A stretch of DNA of 64,000 bases, taken from Tropicimonas sp. IMCC34011. GTDB lineage: Bacteria; Pseudomonadota; Alphaproteobacteria; Rhodobacterales; Rhodobacteraceae. Under the pieces are notes generated by a model. The model saw only the letters and a list, made by a program, of their open reading frames with translations. It did no database searches and was not told the DNA's origin. Positions 27,206-35,356 of the stretch are shown one piece after another (the stretch's first letter is position 1; each line of letters starts with the position of its first letter). The DNA lies in NCBI RefSeq assembly GCF_003390865.1, contig NZ_QMEJ01000001.1, positions 1,240,001 to 1,304,000 on the forward strand, given 5' to 3'. Position numbers and translations under genes: made by a program.

Positions 27206-28083
27206 TACGCAAGGGCATTATCCTCGCCGGAGGCTCCGGCACGCGGCTCTACCCGATCACCATGGGGCTCTCAAAGCAGCTGCTTCCTGTCTACGACAAG
27301 CCGATGATCTACTATCCGCTCTCTGTGCTGATGCTCACCGGCATCCGCGAGATTGCCATCATCACCACCCCGCAGGATCAGGACCAGTTCAAGCGCCTCT
27401 TGGGCGACGGCAGCCAGTGGGGCCTCACATTCACCTACATCGAGCAACCCTCGCCGGACGGGCTGGCACAGGCCTACCTGCTGGCGGAGGACTTTCTCGC
27501 CGGCGCGCCCTCTGCGCTCGTCCTGGGCGACAACATCTTCTTCGGCCACGGCCTGCCTGAGCAACTGGCAGCAGCCAATGCGCGCGAGACAGGCGGGACG
27601 ATCTTCGGCTACCGGGTGACCGACCCGGAGCGCTACGGCGTGGTGGAGTTCGGCCCCGACGGCACCGCCCGCCAGATCGTGGAGAAGCCTGAACGCCCCC
27701 CGTCCCGCCACGCGGTCACCGGCCTCTACTTCCTCGACGGCAGCGCGCCCGAACGAGCAGCGAAGGTGAAGCCCTCGGCCCGCGGCGAATTGGAGATCAC
27801 CGATCTTCTCCAGCAATACCTCGACGAGGGAATGCTGGCTGTCGAGGCGCTCGGCCGTGGCCACGCCTGGCTCGATACCGGCACCCACGGCAGCCTGCTC
27901 GACGCCGCCAACTTCGTGCGCACCCTGACCGAGCGACAAGGCCAGCAGGTCGGCTCCCCGGACGAGATCGCCCATCGGATGGGCTTCATCGACAAGGCGG
28001 CGCTCGGCGAGCGAGCGAAGCTCTTCGGGAAGAATTTCTACGGGCATTACCTGAGTGAGATCGCTTCGGACGAGGATCTGTAG
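27202..28083 (+). CDS. rmlA (rfbA): Glucose-1-phosphate thymidylyltransferase
   Basis: 293 residues from TTG 27202, giving the family's usual length; this start overlaps the rmlD stop (TTGA). KGIILAGGSGTRLYPITMGL is the nucleotidyltransferase signature. KQLLPVYDKPMIYYPLS, LVLGDNIFFGHGL and EKPERPPS follow, and GHAWLDTGTH is the late conserved block. It makes dTDP-glucose from dTTP and glucose-1-phosphate, feeding rmlB. It is the last gene of the rml operon. Confidence 0.94.
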   Translation: MIRKGIILAGGSGTRLYPITMGLSKQLLPVYDKPMIYYPLSVLMLTGIREIAIITTPQDQDQFKRLLGDGSQWGLTFTYIEQPSPDGLAQAYLLAEDFLAGAPSALVLGDNIFFGHGLPEQLAAANARETGGTIFGYRVTDPERYGVVEFGPDGTARQIVEKPERPPSRHAVTGLYFLDGSAPERAAKVKPSARGELEITDLLQQYLDEGMLAVEALGRGHAWLDTGTHGSLLDAANFVRTLTERQGQQVGSPDEIAHRMGFIDKAALGERAKLFGKNFYGHYLSEIASDEDL

Positions 28084-28092
28084 AGGGGCCTT

Positions 28093-28107
28093 GCGGGAAG
28101 GACCCGC
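28093..28107 (+). terminator. Small hairpin after rmlA
   Basis: GCGGG (28093-28097) and CCCGC (28103-28107) pair across a 5-base loop, nine bases after the rmlA stop. The stem is short and no T-run follows, so it is only a weak terminator candidate. Confidence 0.25.
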
Positions 28108-28184
28108 CGTCACCATCATAAAGCCGTGCGAGGCGATTTGACCCGTCTCCCGACAGGCCGAATGGCGTGAAAAGCGGTTTACAG

Positions 28185-28267
28185 GCCTTCGGCTAACCCA
28201 TTGATTTTCCACGACCACCCCACGGCGTGGTTTACAGAAAAAAATCAATGAAAACAGCGCCGAAGGC
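28185..28267. repeat. Three nested inverted repeats in the rmlA downstream gap
   Basis: Three pairs of arms nest around one centre: GCCTTCGGC (28185-28193) with GCCGAAGGC (28259-28267); CATTGATTTT (28199-28208) with AAAATCAATG (28241-28250); and CCACG (28209-28213) with CGTGG (28226-28230). All arms are exact. A TTTACAG segment also occurs twice (about 28178 and 28231). The DNA could fold as a long cruciform or be transcribed as a structured RNA. It may be a transcription end, a regulator site or a small repeat element. Confidence 0.55.
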
Positions 28268-28346
28268 GGCTTGCAAATCCGTGTAGACTTGTTCGATTCA
28301 GGCACTCGCCTCCATTGACCACTATAAGCCCCTTTTGTCCCCCCCC

Positions 28347-29050
28347 ACCGCGGGCACTTACAAAGCCGAGAGCATCAAGGTGGCCGAAGCCGCAAAGGTG
28401 ATCGAGAACACCCAGCGGGACCTAAACATCGCGCTGGTGAACGAACTCGCAATCATCTTCAACAAGATGGGGATCGACACGCAGGCGGTGCTCGAGGCGG
28501 CTGGAACGAAGTGGAACTTCCTGCCCTTCCGTCCGGGGCTGGTCAGCGGGCACTGCATCGGCGTGGATCCATACTACTTGACCCACAAGGCCGAAGCGAT
28601 GGGCTACCACCCGCAGGTGATACTTGCCGGGCGGCGGATAAATGACGGGATGGGGGCTTACGTCGCCGGACAGATGGTCAAGGCGATGCTGAAGAAGCGG
28701 ATTCAGGTGGAAGGCGCTCGAGTGCTCGTGATGGGCCTGGCGTTCAAGGAGAATTGCCCGGACCTAAGGAATACGCGGGTCGTAGATGTTGTGGCGAGCT
28801 TAGAGACTATGGCGTTGAGGTCGACGTGCATGACTCATGGGTGGATCCGAAAGAGGCGCTGCACGAATGCGGCTTGAAGTTGATTGAGGAGCCGGCGGGG
28901 GGAACCTATGGCGGCATCGTGCTGGCGGTGGCTCATGATACGTTCCAGGACGGTGGCCTGGATACCTTCGCTGCTTGGCGCAAGCCGGCGAGCATTCTCT
29001 GCGATCTCAAGGGCGTGCTTCCCTATAACGTCAGTGATCTGAGGCTGTGA
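28347..29050 (+). pseudogene. 5'-truncated, frameshifted second UDP-sugar dehydrogenase
   Basis: From ACCG at 28347 the sequence is collinear with the gene at 7032-8306 from 7602 to its stop, with one missing base near 28796 (GTGGCGAGC where the intact gene has GTGGCAGAGC). The NAD-binding N-terminus, about 190 residues, is absent. The active-site block reads [12 protein letters not shown] instead of [12 protein letters not shown]. Protein identity is very high up to VVDVVA and lower near the C-terminus, so this is a related paralogue rather than a fresh copy. The tail SDLRL and its stop are kept and couple to the acetyltransferase start. Confidence 0.88.
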
Positions 29051-29598
29051 TGACCCGAGACGACGCAACACGCATCGAAGGCCCCAACCTCGCGCTCCGG
29101 CTCATCCAGCCGGATGACGCGGCCTATGTCCACGACCTGCGGATCAACCCGGCTTACAACCAGCACCTGTCGGAGGTGCGCGGGACCGCCGAAGACCAAC
29201 GCGCATGGATCGAAGCCTACAAGGCTCGGGAAGCCGCTGGCGGGGAATTCTACTACATCATCGAACGGCATGACGGCACCCGGTGCGGCACCGTTCGGCT
29301 CTACAACATCGAGGGCGACGGTTTCACTTGGGGAAGCTGGATCCTCGACGAAAACAAACCGCGAAAGGCGGCGTTGGAGAGTGCGGTACTGTCCTTCCGG
29401 ATCGGCTTCGAGCGTCTGGGCCTCAGGTGCGCCTCGATCGACGTAAGGACCGATAACGTTCACGCGGAGGCCTTTTATCGGCGCTTTGGCATGACAGAGA
29501 GTAAACGCGATGCTTGCGACATTTACTTCTCACTCACGTCCGAGATCTTTCGTTCATTGACCGCACAGTATCAGGCATCACTGCTGGAGGCCCTATGA
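29050..29598 (+). CDS. GNAT-family N-acetyltransferase, probable amino-sugar acetylase
   Basis: 182 residues from ATG 29050 (TGATG with the preceding stop). NLALRLIQPDDAAYVHDLRI at the start, GTVRLYNIEGDGFTWGSWIL in the centre and LRCASIDVRTDNVHAEAFYRR near residue 140 are the GNAT acetyl-CoA-binding and end motifs of RimJ/RimL-like sugar acetyltransferases. It precedes a ketoisomerase and an aminotransferase with which it is translationally coupled. The expected role is acetylation of the amino group of dTDP-3-amino-3,6-dideoxyhexose, although the known enzymes for that step are mostly hexapeptide-repeat proteins. Confidence 0.78.
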   Translation: MTRDDATRIEGPNLALRLIQPDDAAYVHDLRINPAYNQHLSEVRGTAEDQRAWIEAYKAREAAGGEFYYIIERHDGTRCGTVRLYNIEGDGFTWGSWILDENKPRKAALESAVLSFRIGFERLGLRCASIDVRTDNVHAEAFYRRFGMTESKRDACDIYFSLTSEIFRSLTAQYQASLLEAL

Positions 29599-30017
29599 TT
29601 GAAAACCCTGGCTATGTAAGAGAATTCGAACTTCCCCAGGTTCATGACCCTCGTGGCGACCTGACCTTTGTCGAAGGCGGGAACCACCTGCCCTTCGACA
29701 TCGCCCGGGTCTATTATCTCTACAACGTTCCCGTCGATGCTGAGCGCGGCGGACATGCGCACAAGGAGCTGGAGCAGGTTGTCTTTGCCCTCTCGGGCAG
29801 CTTCCGCATGAAGGTCGACGACGGACACAAGAAATCCGAATATTGGCTGCGGGACCCTCGAAAGGGCCTTTATATCAGCCGGATGGTATGGCGCGAGATG
29901 GACCGCTTCAGCCAAGGCGCTGTTTGCATGGTCCTCGCGTCACATCGGTACGACGAGAACGACTACTACCGCGACTACGATGACTTCCTTGCCGCGATCA
30001 GAGGCCTTCAAACATGA
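29595..30017 (+). CDS. dTDP-4-keto-6-deoxyglucose 3,4-ketoisomerase (FdtA/QdtA family)
   Basis: 140 residues from ATG 29595 (ATGA overlap). [28 protein letters not shown], and the cupin His block [19 protein letters not shown] are the hallmarks of FdtA/QdtA. The second conserved part is [18 protein letters not shown]. It moves the keto group of dTDP-4-keto-6-deoxyglucose from C4 to C3 so that the following aminotransferase can act. FdtA (Fuc3N route) and QdtA (Qui3N route) give different C4 configuration, and sequence alone does not settle which applies here. Confidence 0.86.
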   Translation: MIENPGYVREFELPQVHDPRGDLTFVEGGNHLPFDIARVYYLYNVPVDAERGGHAHKELEQVVFALSGSFRMKVDDGHKKSEYWLRDPRKGLYISRMVWREMDRFSQGAVCMVLASHRYDENDYYRDYDDFLAAIRGLQT

Positions 30018-31111
30018 AAATCCCCTTTCTCGATCTCGGCGCCGCCTACCGGGAATTGAAGCCGGAGATAGACGCCGCCGTTCTGCGGGCCCTGGAAAGC
30101 GGCTGGTATATTCTCGGCCCGGAGGTCGAGGCTTTCGAGGCCGAATGGGCAGAATTCTGTGAGGCCGAGCACTCCGTTGGACTGGCGAACGGGCTCGACG
30201 CCCTGACGCTGGCCCTAAGAGCGCTGGAAGTCGGCCCAGGTGACGAGGTAATCGTGCCCTCCAACACTTACATCGCCACTTGGCTGGCCGTCTCCGCCGT
30301 CGGAGCGACGCCCGTCCCGGTGGAGCCGGATCCTGCAACGCACAACATCGACCCCGACCTGATCGAGGCAGCGATCACCGGCCGGACCAAGGCTCTTCTG
30401 CCCGTCCACCTCTATGGCCAGCCAGCGGATCTCGACCCGATCCTCGCCATCGCTCGGCGTCACAACATTGCGGTGGTCGAAGACGCCGCTCAGGCCCACG
30501 CCGCCCGCTACAAGGGACGCCGGATCGGCAGTCATGGCGACGTCGTCTGCTGGAGCTTTTACCCGGGCAAGAACCTCGGTGCCCTCGGGGATGCCGGGGC
30601 GGTTACAACCGATCGCGCGGATCTCGCCGAACGCATTCGCCTGCTGCGCAACTACGGCTCGCGCGAGAAATACGTGAACGAAGTGCAGGGTGCCAACTCG
30701 CGGCTCGACCCGATCCAGGCAGCGGTGCTGCGGGTGAAGCTGGCCCATCTCGAGGAATGGACTGAGAGACGCAGGACGTTGGCTGCGGCATACGAGGAGG
30801 GCCTGAAAGTGAGCAACCTCATCCTGCCTTTGGTTCCCAGCTGGGCGGAGCCGGCGTGGCACCTTTATGTCATTCGCAATCAAAAACGCACCGAATTGCA
30901 AGCGCACCTGGCGGAGAACGGCATCGGTAGCCTCATTCATTATCCCATCCCGCCACACATGCAGGCTGCCTACGAACCGCTGGGTATCGAAGCTGATGCG
31001 CTGCCGCTTGCCCGACGGTTGGCAGATGAGGTTCTGAGTTTGCCCATGGGGCCACACTTGAAGGCATCGAGCGTGGAAGAAGCAACGAAAGCCATGTTGG
31101 CTGCACGATGA
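30014..31111 (+). CDS. DegT/DnrJ/EryC1/StrS aminotransferase (FdtB/QdtB role)
   Basis: 365 residues. [17 protein letters not shown] at the start, the [20 protein letters not shown] loop, [13 protein letters not shown] with the PLP-pyridine Asp, and [17 protein letters not shown] with the Schiff-base Lys near residue 185 identify the family. It puts an amino group from glutamate on the keto-sugar, here most likely at C3 of the product of the ketoisomerase upstream. ATGA overlaps on both sides place it in one operon with the ketoisomerase, the GNAT gene and the sulfotransferase-like gene. Confidence 0.88.
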   Translation: MKIPFLDLGAAYRELKPEIDAAVLRALESGWYILGPEVEAFEAEWAEFCEAEHSVGLANGLDALTLALRALEVGPGDEVIVPSNTYIATWLAVSAVGATPVPVEPDPATHNIDPDLIEAAITGRTKALLPVHLYGQPADLDPILAIARRHNIAVVEDAAQAHAARYKGRRIGSHGDVVCWSFYPGKNLGALGDAGAVTTDRADLAERIRLLRNYGSREKYVNEVQGANSRLDPIQAAVLRVKLAHLEEWTERRRTLAAAYEEGLKVSNLILPLVPSWAEPAWHLYVIRNQKRTELQAHLAENGIGSLIHYPIPPHMQAAYEPLGIEADALPLARRLADEVLSLPMGPHLKASSVEEATKAMLAAR

Positions 31112-31995
31112 CAGGTCACCTTTACATTCACATCGGCCCACCCAAAACAGCCACTACATCACTGCAGATTGGCCTTGAGCGGACATGCTCACCCAAGATC
31201 ACCTATCTCGGCACTTTTCAACCAAGGGAACGGAACTCAGAGTCTCACGCACGGCTTCTCCACAGCATGGTATCCAAGAACCAAAGCTCACCCGAGGCGG
31301 AGAAAGCGGTCGAAGACATTCGACAACTCACTCAAAACGGTCAAACAGTCTTCATCTCCGAAGAGATGTTCTTGGTTTGGCAAAAGAAAGCGCATTTTTG
31401 GGACAAACTAGATCGGCTGGAACAGCGCCTTAACGACATAGAGCACACGTATGTTGTCACATTGCGCAAGCCCGAGGATGTTTTGCCATCTTATTACCAA
31501 GAATTATACGCTGGCCTCTCTCTCGTCGAAAAGTTGCGACCAAGCTGCTTCTACAGAAACCAGAGGTGTGATTGTTATGATTACAGAAAACTCTTGAATT
31601 GGTCTGAACGCGCCAAGAGCCGAGTTGTGTTCATTCATTTTGACAATCTAACGTCAAGTTCTTTTGACCTTGGCGCCGCACTTGGTGAAGATGGACTAAG
31701 TGGAATCGAAATTTCCATTCCAAACTCCAACCAAGGGAGAACACTACCGAATAAGAATCGTGAACTTCCTGCCGTTACGGTAGCCGACATGGGGAGAATA
31801 GGCCTGGTAAGAAAGCTCGCAGACTTCATCAAAGAAGTTGCCCCCTCTGCCTTTGAAAGAGTTAAGATGTTGTCGAGATCCATGACTTTCCGGAAGGCTG
31901 GGTACAGAAGAGTGAGCCCGCCATCAGAAAGACTGGAGGATCTGAATAGATCTTACGAACACTGCCTGAGGTACCTGCAACATAGAGATGCGTGA
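31108..31995 (+). CDS. Sulfotransferase-like protein
   Basis: 295 residues. The N-terminus [20 protein letters not shown] is the PAPS 5'-phosphosulfate-binding loop of sulfotransferases. [17 protein letters not shown] near residue 125 supplies the Arg/Ser-type 3'-phosphate contact (R-x-P..S). The protein probably sulfates a sugar of the polysaccharide. It is soluble and A/T-rich compared with the rml genes. It overlaps the preceding aminotransferase (ATGA) and the Wzx frame (TGATG). Confidence 0.78.
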   Translation: MTGHLYIHIGPPKTATTSLQIGLERTCSPKITYLGTFQPRERNSESHARLLHSMVSKNQSSPEAEKAVEDIRQLTQNGQTVFISEEMFLVWQKKAHFWDKLDRLEQRLNDIEHTYVVTLRKPEDVLPSYYQELYAGLSLVEKLRPSCFYRNQRCDCYDYRKLLNWSERAKSRVVFIHFDNLTSSSFDLGAALGEDGLSGIEISIPNSNQGRTLPNKNRELPAVTVADMGRIGLVRKLADFIKEVAPSAFERVKMLSRSMTFRKAGYRRVSPPSERLEDLNRSYEHCLRYLQHRDA

Positions 31996-33496
31996 TGATT
32001 ACTAGTTCATATCGAACCGCTCTGCGGTCGATGTTGATCATCGGATCAGCGCAGGCCGTTAACATTGCAATCTCAATTTTCCGTCAGAAAGCCTTGGCCG
32101 TTTTGCTCGGGCCTACAGGCATTGGCCTTCTGAGTATCTACAACAATCTCATGACCATGACAGCTCAAGGCGCTGGCCTTGGGATGTCTTCCAGCGGCGT
32201 CCGGGAGATCGCCTCAGTCCGCGATGACCCCGAAACGCTCGCAAGGGTCAGGAAGGTCCTTTTGAGCGCGCATTTGGCGCAGGGATGCCTGGCACTGATC
32301 GCTTTATGGCTGCTACGCGAACAAATCGCGATCTGGCTGTTCGGAGATGAAGGGTTCGCACTTCAAGTGGGTTTGGTCGGCTTTGCAGTCGCCATGAGCC
32401 TGCTTGCGTCCGCCCACACTGCCCTATTGCAGGGCCTCCGTCGCATAGGAGATCTCGGGCGCGTCACAGTCATCGGCGCGCTATTTGGGACCGCGGCAGG
32501 TCTCTCGGCGGTCTGGCTGTTCGGCCAAGATGGTCTGATCTGGTTTCTCCTGGTGCAACCACTTTGCAACCTCATCGTCGCGCGTTGGTTCGTTGGGCTT
32601 ATCAGGACCAGCGCCTCGTCACCGCCTGCCCTGCGCGATCTTCCTCGCATCTGTTTGCCGATGTCGAAATTGGGCTTTACCTTCATGGTGGGCGGCCTTG
32701 CAACTGGCATGACCTTGCTGGTCCTACGGAGACATATCTCGACCCAGCTTAGGCTCGAGGCAGCGGGTCACTTCGCTGCCGCATGGGCATCACGATGACC
32801 TATGCCGGCTTTCTACTTGGGGCCATGGCGGCTGACTATTATCCCCGACTGACCGAGGTCATCGCAAACAAATCCGCGGCGGTGTCTTTAATGAATGACC
32901 AAGCCCAGCTTTGTTTCGCCATCGGCGGCCCGGTGTTGCTGATGCTGATCGGCTGGGCACCCTGGGTCATCAGGTTCCTCTATTCCGAGGAATTCACGCC
33001 AGCCGTTGGAATTCTCCAGTGGCAGCCGGTCGGCAGCACATTCAAACTCGCCAGCTGGCCGTTGGGGTTCTCCCTCGCCACTGCTGCAAAGGGGAAGACG
33101 TTCCTCTTTGCTCAAATCAACTTCAACGTGATATTTCTCGCAATGACGCTGCTCGGAATACCCAGTGAAGGCCTTTATCACGGACCGGCCTTTACGGTGG
33201 CCTATTCCATCAACTTCACGCTATTGATGATCATCGTCTCGAGGTCCGTAGGCTACCGGATGGCACCCCTAACCCGGAACCTGCTGGGCTTGCACGCAGC
33301 ACTTTCAGTGGCCTTGTTGTCGCTCGCTATGATATCTGCCCCAGCGGGCCTGACAGCGGCTCCGGTGCTCGCCGTGGGAACGGCGGTGTTTGGCCTGCGC
33401 GCGGTGCTGGCCAAAACCGGGCCAGATGGCAAAGTGGCCGGGCGGCTCACTACCCTATTCGACAGGGCCGGATGGCCCATCAGGACAGCCCCATGA
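31995..33496 (+). pseudogene. Wzx-type O-antigen/EPS flippase, broken by a 1-base deletion
   Basis: The first frame runs from ATG 31995 to a stop at about 32798. The continuation is open from 32783 to 33496 in the next frame. Adding one G in the run at about 32786 (ATGGGCATC) joins them as FAAAWGITMTYAGFLLGAM, exactly what Wzx/WzxE-like proteins show, and gives about 500 residues with some 12 membrane segments. Wzx flips undecaprenyl-linked repeat units. The frameshift may be a real mutation, a phase-variable G-run or a sequencing error. The gene is coupled to the sulfotransferase upstream and the GT2 gene downstream. Confidence 0.82.
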
Positions 33497-34389
33497 CCAA
33501 GACCACCACGAGCGAACGTCCGCTCGTCACCTTCGCCCTCTTTGCCTACAACCAGGAGGATTACATCCGCGAGGCTATCGAAGGAGCCTTCGCGCAGACC
33601 TACGAGCCGCTCGAGATCATTTTGTCGGACGATTGCTCGACGGACCGGACATTCGAGATCATGGAGGAGATGGTGGCACGATACGCGGGCAACCATACCG
33701 TACGCGCTCGGAGAAACGAACGAAATCAGGGGCTTTCAGGTCACATCAATACTGTCGTAGAAATCTGCACAGGGGAGATAATATGCCTGGCTGCTGGCGA
33801 CGATATTTCACTGCCCTTGAGATGCAGCATTGCGGTTGACGTATTCAATAGATTTAAAAACGTTGCCGCGACATACGGCAAAACAATTGGTATTCTAGAC
33901 TCAACAGGAATCTCAAATAAATCATTTAAGCAAATTCCAGACAACGCCATTTCGTTCAATGGCGGCGGCATCGGAAAAGGAGCGGCCTATTCTTATCGAC
34001 GCGACTGTTTTACGACACCACGTCCGATTCCAAGCGCGATTGAAAGTGAAGACCGAATACTTCCTTTCCGAGCCGCCATCGTCGGCAAGGTCATAAGGAC
34101 CTCGGAACCTGTTGTCAGGTATCGCATAGTAGAAAACAGTCTGACCCGCAAACTCAACGACGAACGGCGACTCGCGAAAGAGAACTCCACTCATCTAAGA
34201 GTCCTATTAGATGACCTGAGGGAGATGGAACGGCTTGGTGCCCCAGTCTCTGGACGCGTGGTGACAGCGCTGCACTACAGGATATTTACATCAAAATTTC
34301 GCAGGATGCATCGAACAACACTTAAGGCTCTTTACTTATTGGACGCAGCAGCGTTTCGCATCCTTTGCACCAAGAACAAAACCCCGTAA
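33493..34389 (+). CDS. Glycosyltransferase family 2
   Basis: 298 residues from ATG 33493 (ATGA overlap). VTFALFAYNQEDYIREAIEG, YEPLEIILSDDCSTDRTFEI and NQGLSGHINTVVEICTGEII give the GT2 nucleotide-binding fold, and CLAAGDDISLP is the metal-binding DxD-type motif near residue 98. The C-terminal half is A/T-rich and basic without a clear membrane segment. It is the last gene of the polysaccharide locus on this strand. Confidence 0.85.
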   Translation: MTKTTTSERPLVTFALFAYNQEDYIREAIEGAFAQTYEPLEIILSDDCSTDRTFEIMEEMVARYAGNHTVRARRNERNQGLSGHINTVVEICTGEIICLAAGDDISLPLRCSIAVDVFNRFKNVAATYGKTIGILDSTGISNKSFKQIPDNAISFNGGGIGKGAAYSYRRDCFTTPRPIPSAIESEDRILPFRAAIVGKVIRTSEPVVRYRIVENSLTRKLNDERRLAKENSTHLRVLLDDLREMERLGAPVSGRVVTALHYRIFTSKFRRMHRTTLKALYLLDAAAFRILCTKNKTP

Positions 34390-34618
34390 GAACAACTGCT
34401 TGTCGTGAATATCGATCATCATCCCCGCTTTAGAACGGAGAAGCATTTATTAAACTCGCATCCAGTCGGCACTGTCTCAGGGAAGCAGAACTGAAAAGAT
34501 CGTAGTGATCGACGGCTCAGCCCATGGAGCGGAGGATATTACAGGTGAATGCAAGGGAGAAGCTAATATTTTTGAGCTCCAACAGTTTCTTCCACCTCGA
34601 TGGACTAAAGCGCGCCTC
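34390..34618. other. Convergent gap between EPS locus and TRAP operon
   Basis: About 229 bases, moderately A/T-rich, between converging genes. No gene and no strong hairpin were recognised. Confidence 0.4.
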
Positions 34619-35356
34619 TCAAAGCGCTTTCAGTGCATACTGTGCTGCATGTGCCAGGAGCATGGTGTCTGATTGTTGAATTACAAAATTCACCCGTTTT
34701 AGCCACGCCTCGCTATCTTCACGCGACATGGAGAAGATGCCAGCAGGCTTTTCCGAAGCACGTGCTGCGTCGAGAATACAATCGATCGCGGCATCCAAAG
34801 ACGCCTTCGAATTAGCGGCCTTCAACGAAAGGCCCAGGTCGCCTGGTCCAACAAAGCCCAAGTCCAGGCCCGGGACGGAGAGGATTTCCGCGGCGGCCTC
34901 GACAGCCTCGGGCGTTTCAAGCTGGGCGATGACCACAGTTTCCCGCAGGGCCTTCGCGACCGCGCCGGGGATATCCGCGCCATAGTTGGAGGCCCGTCCG
35001 GGCCCTGCACCGCGGCGACCTTCGGGCGCATGGCGAGCGGCGGACACGCAGCGTTCAGCCTCGGCCCGGGAGGAAACACGCGGCACCAGAACTCCAACGG
35101 CACCGCTGTCCAGCGCGCCCGCGATCTCTGCGCCATCATTCTCAGCCACCCGAACCAAGACCGGAACTGCGTGAAGGGCGGCGGCGCGGATCATGTTCTC
35201 GAGCAATTCGCCCGCGATGAAGCTGTGCTCGCAATCGATGCAGATGAAGTCAGGGCGTGCTTGACAGAGGATCTCCACGGCGACAGGCGACGGAATGGAG
35301 GCGAACACCCCGCGGAGCTGCTCTTGACGGCGAATGCGCGCGCGCAGATCGCTCAT
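34619..35356 (-). CDS. HpcH/HpaI-family aldolase
   Basis: 245 residues. RGVFASIPSPVAVEILCQ and DFICIDCEHSFI with the metal-side Glu/His, the LVRVAENDGAEIAGALDSGA loop, and QLETPEAVEAAAEIL and GPGDLGLSL are the class II HpcH/HpaI blocks. The family cleaves 2-keto-3-deoxy or 4-hydroxy-2-keto acids, releasing pyruvate or a related keto acid. It overlaps the FAD-oxidase gene by four bases and is the last gene of the TRAP operon, so its substrate is probably derived from the imported acid. Confidence 0.87.
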   Translation of the reverse strand: MSDLRARIRRQEQLRGVFASIPSPVAVEILCQARPDFICIDCEHSFIAGELLENMIRAAALHAVPVLVRVAENDGAEIAGALDSGAVGVLVPRVSSRAEAERCVSAARHAPEGRRGAGPGRASNYGADIPGAVAKALRETVVIAQLETPEAVEAAAEILSVPGLDLGFVGPGDLGLSLKAANSKASLDAAIDCILDAARASEKPAGIFSMSREDSEAWLKRVNFVIQQSDTMLLAHAAQYALKAL

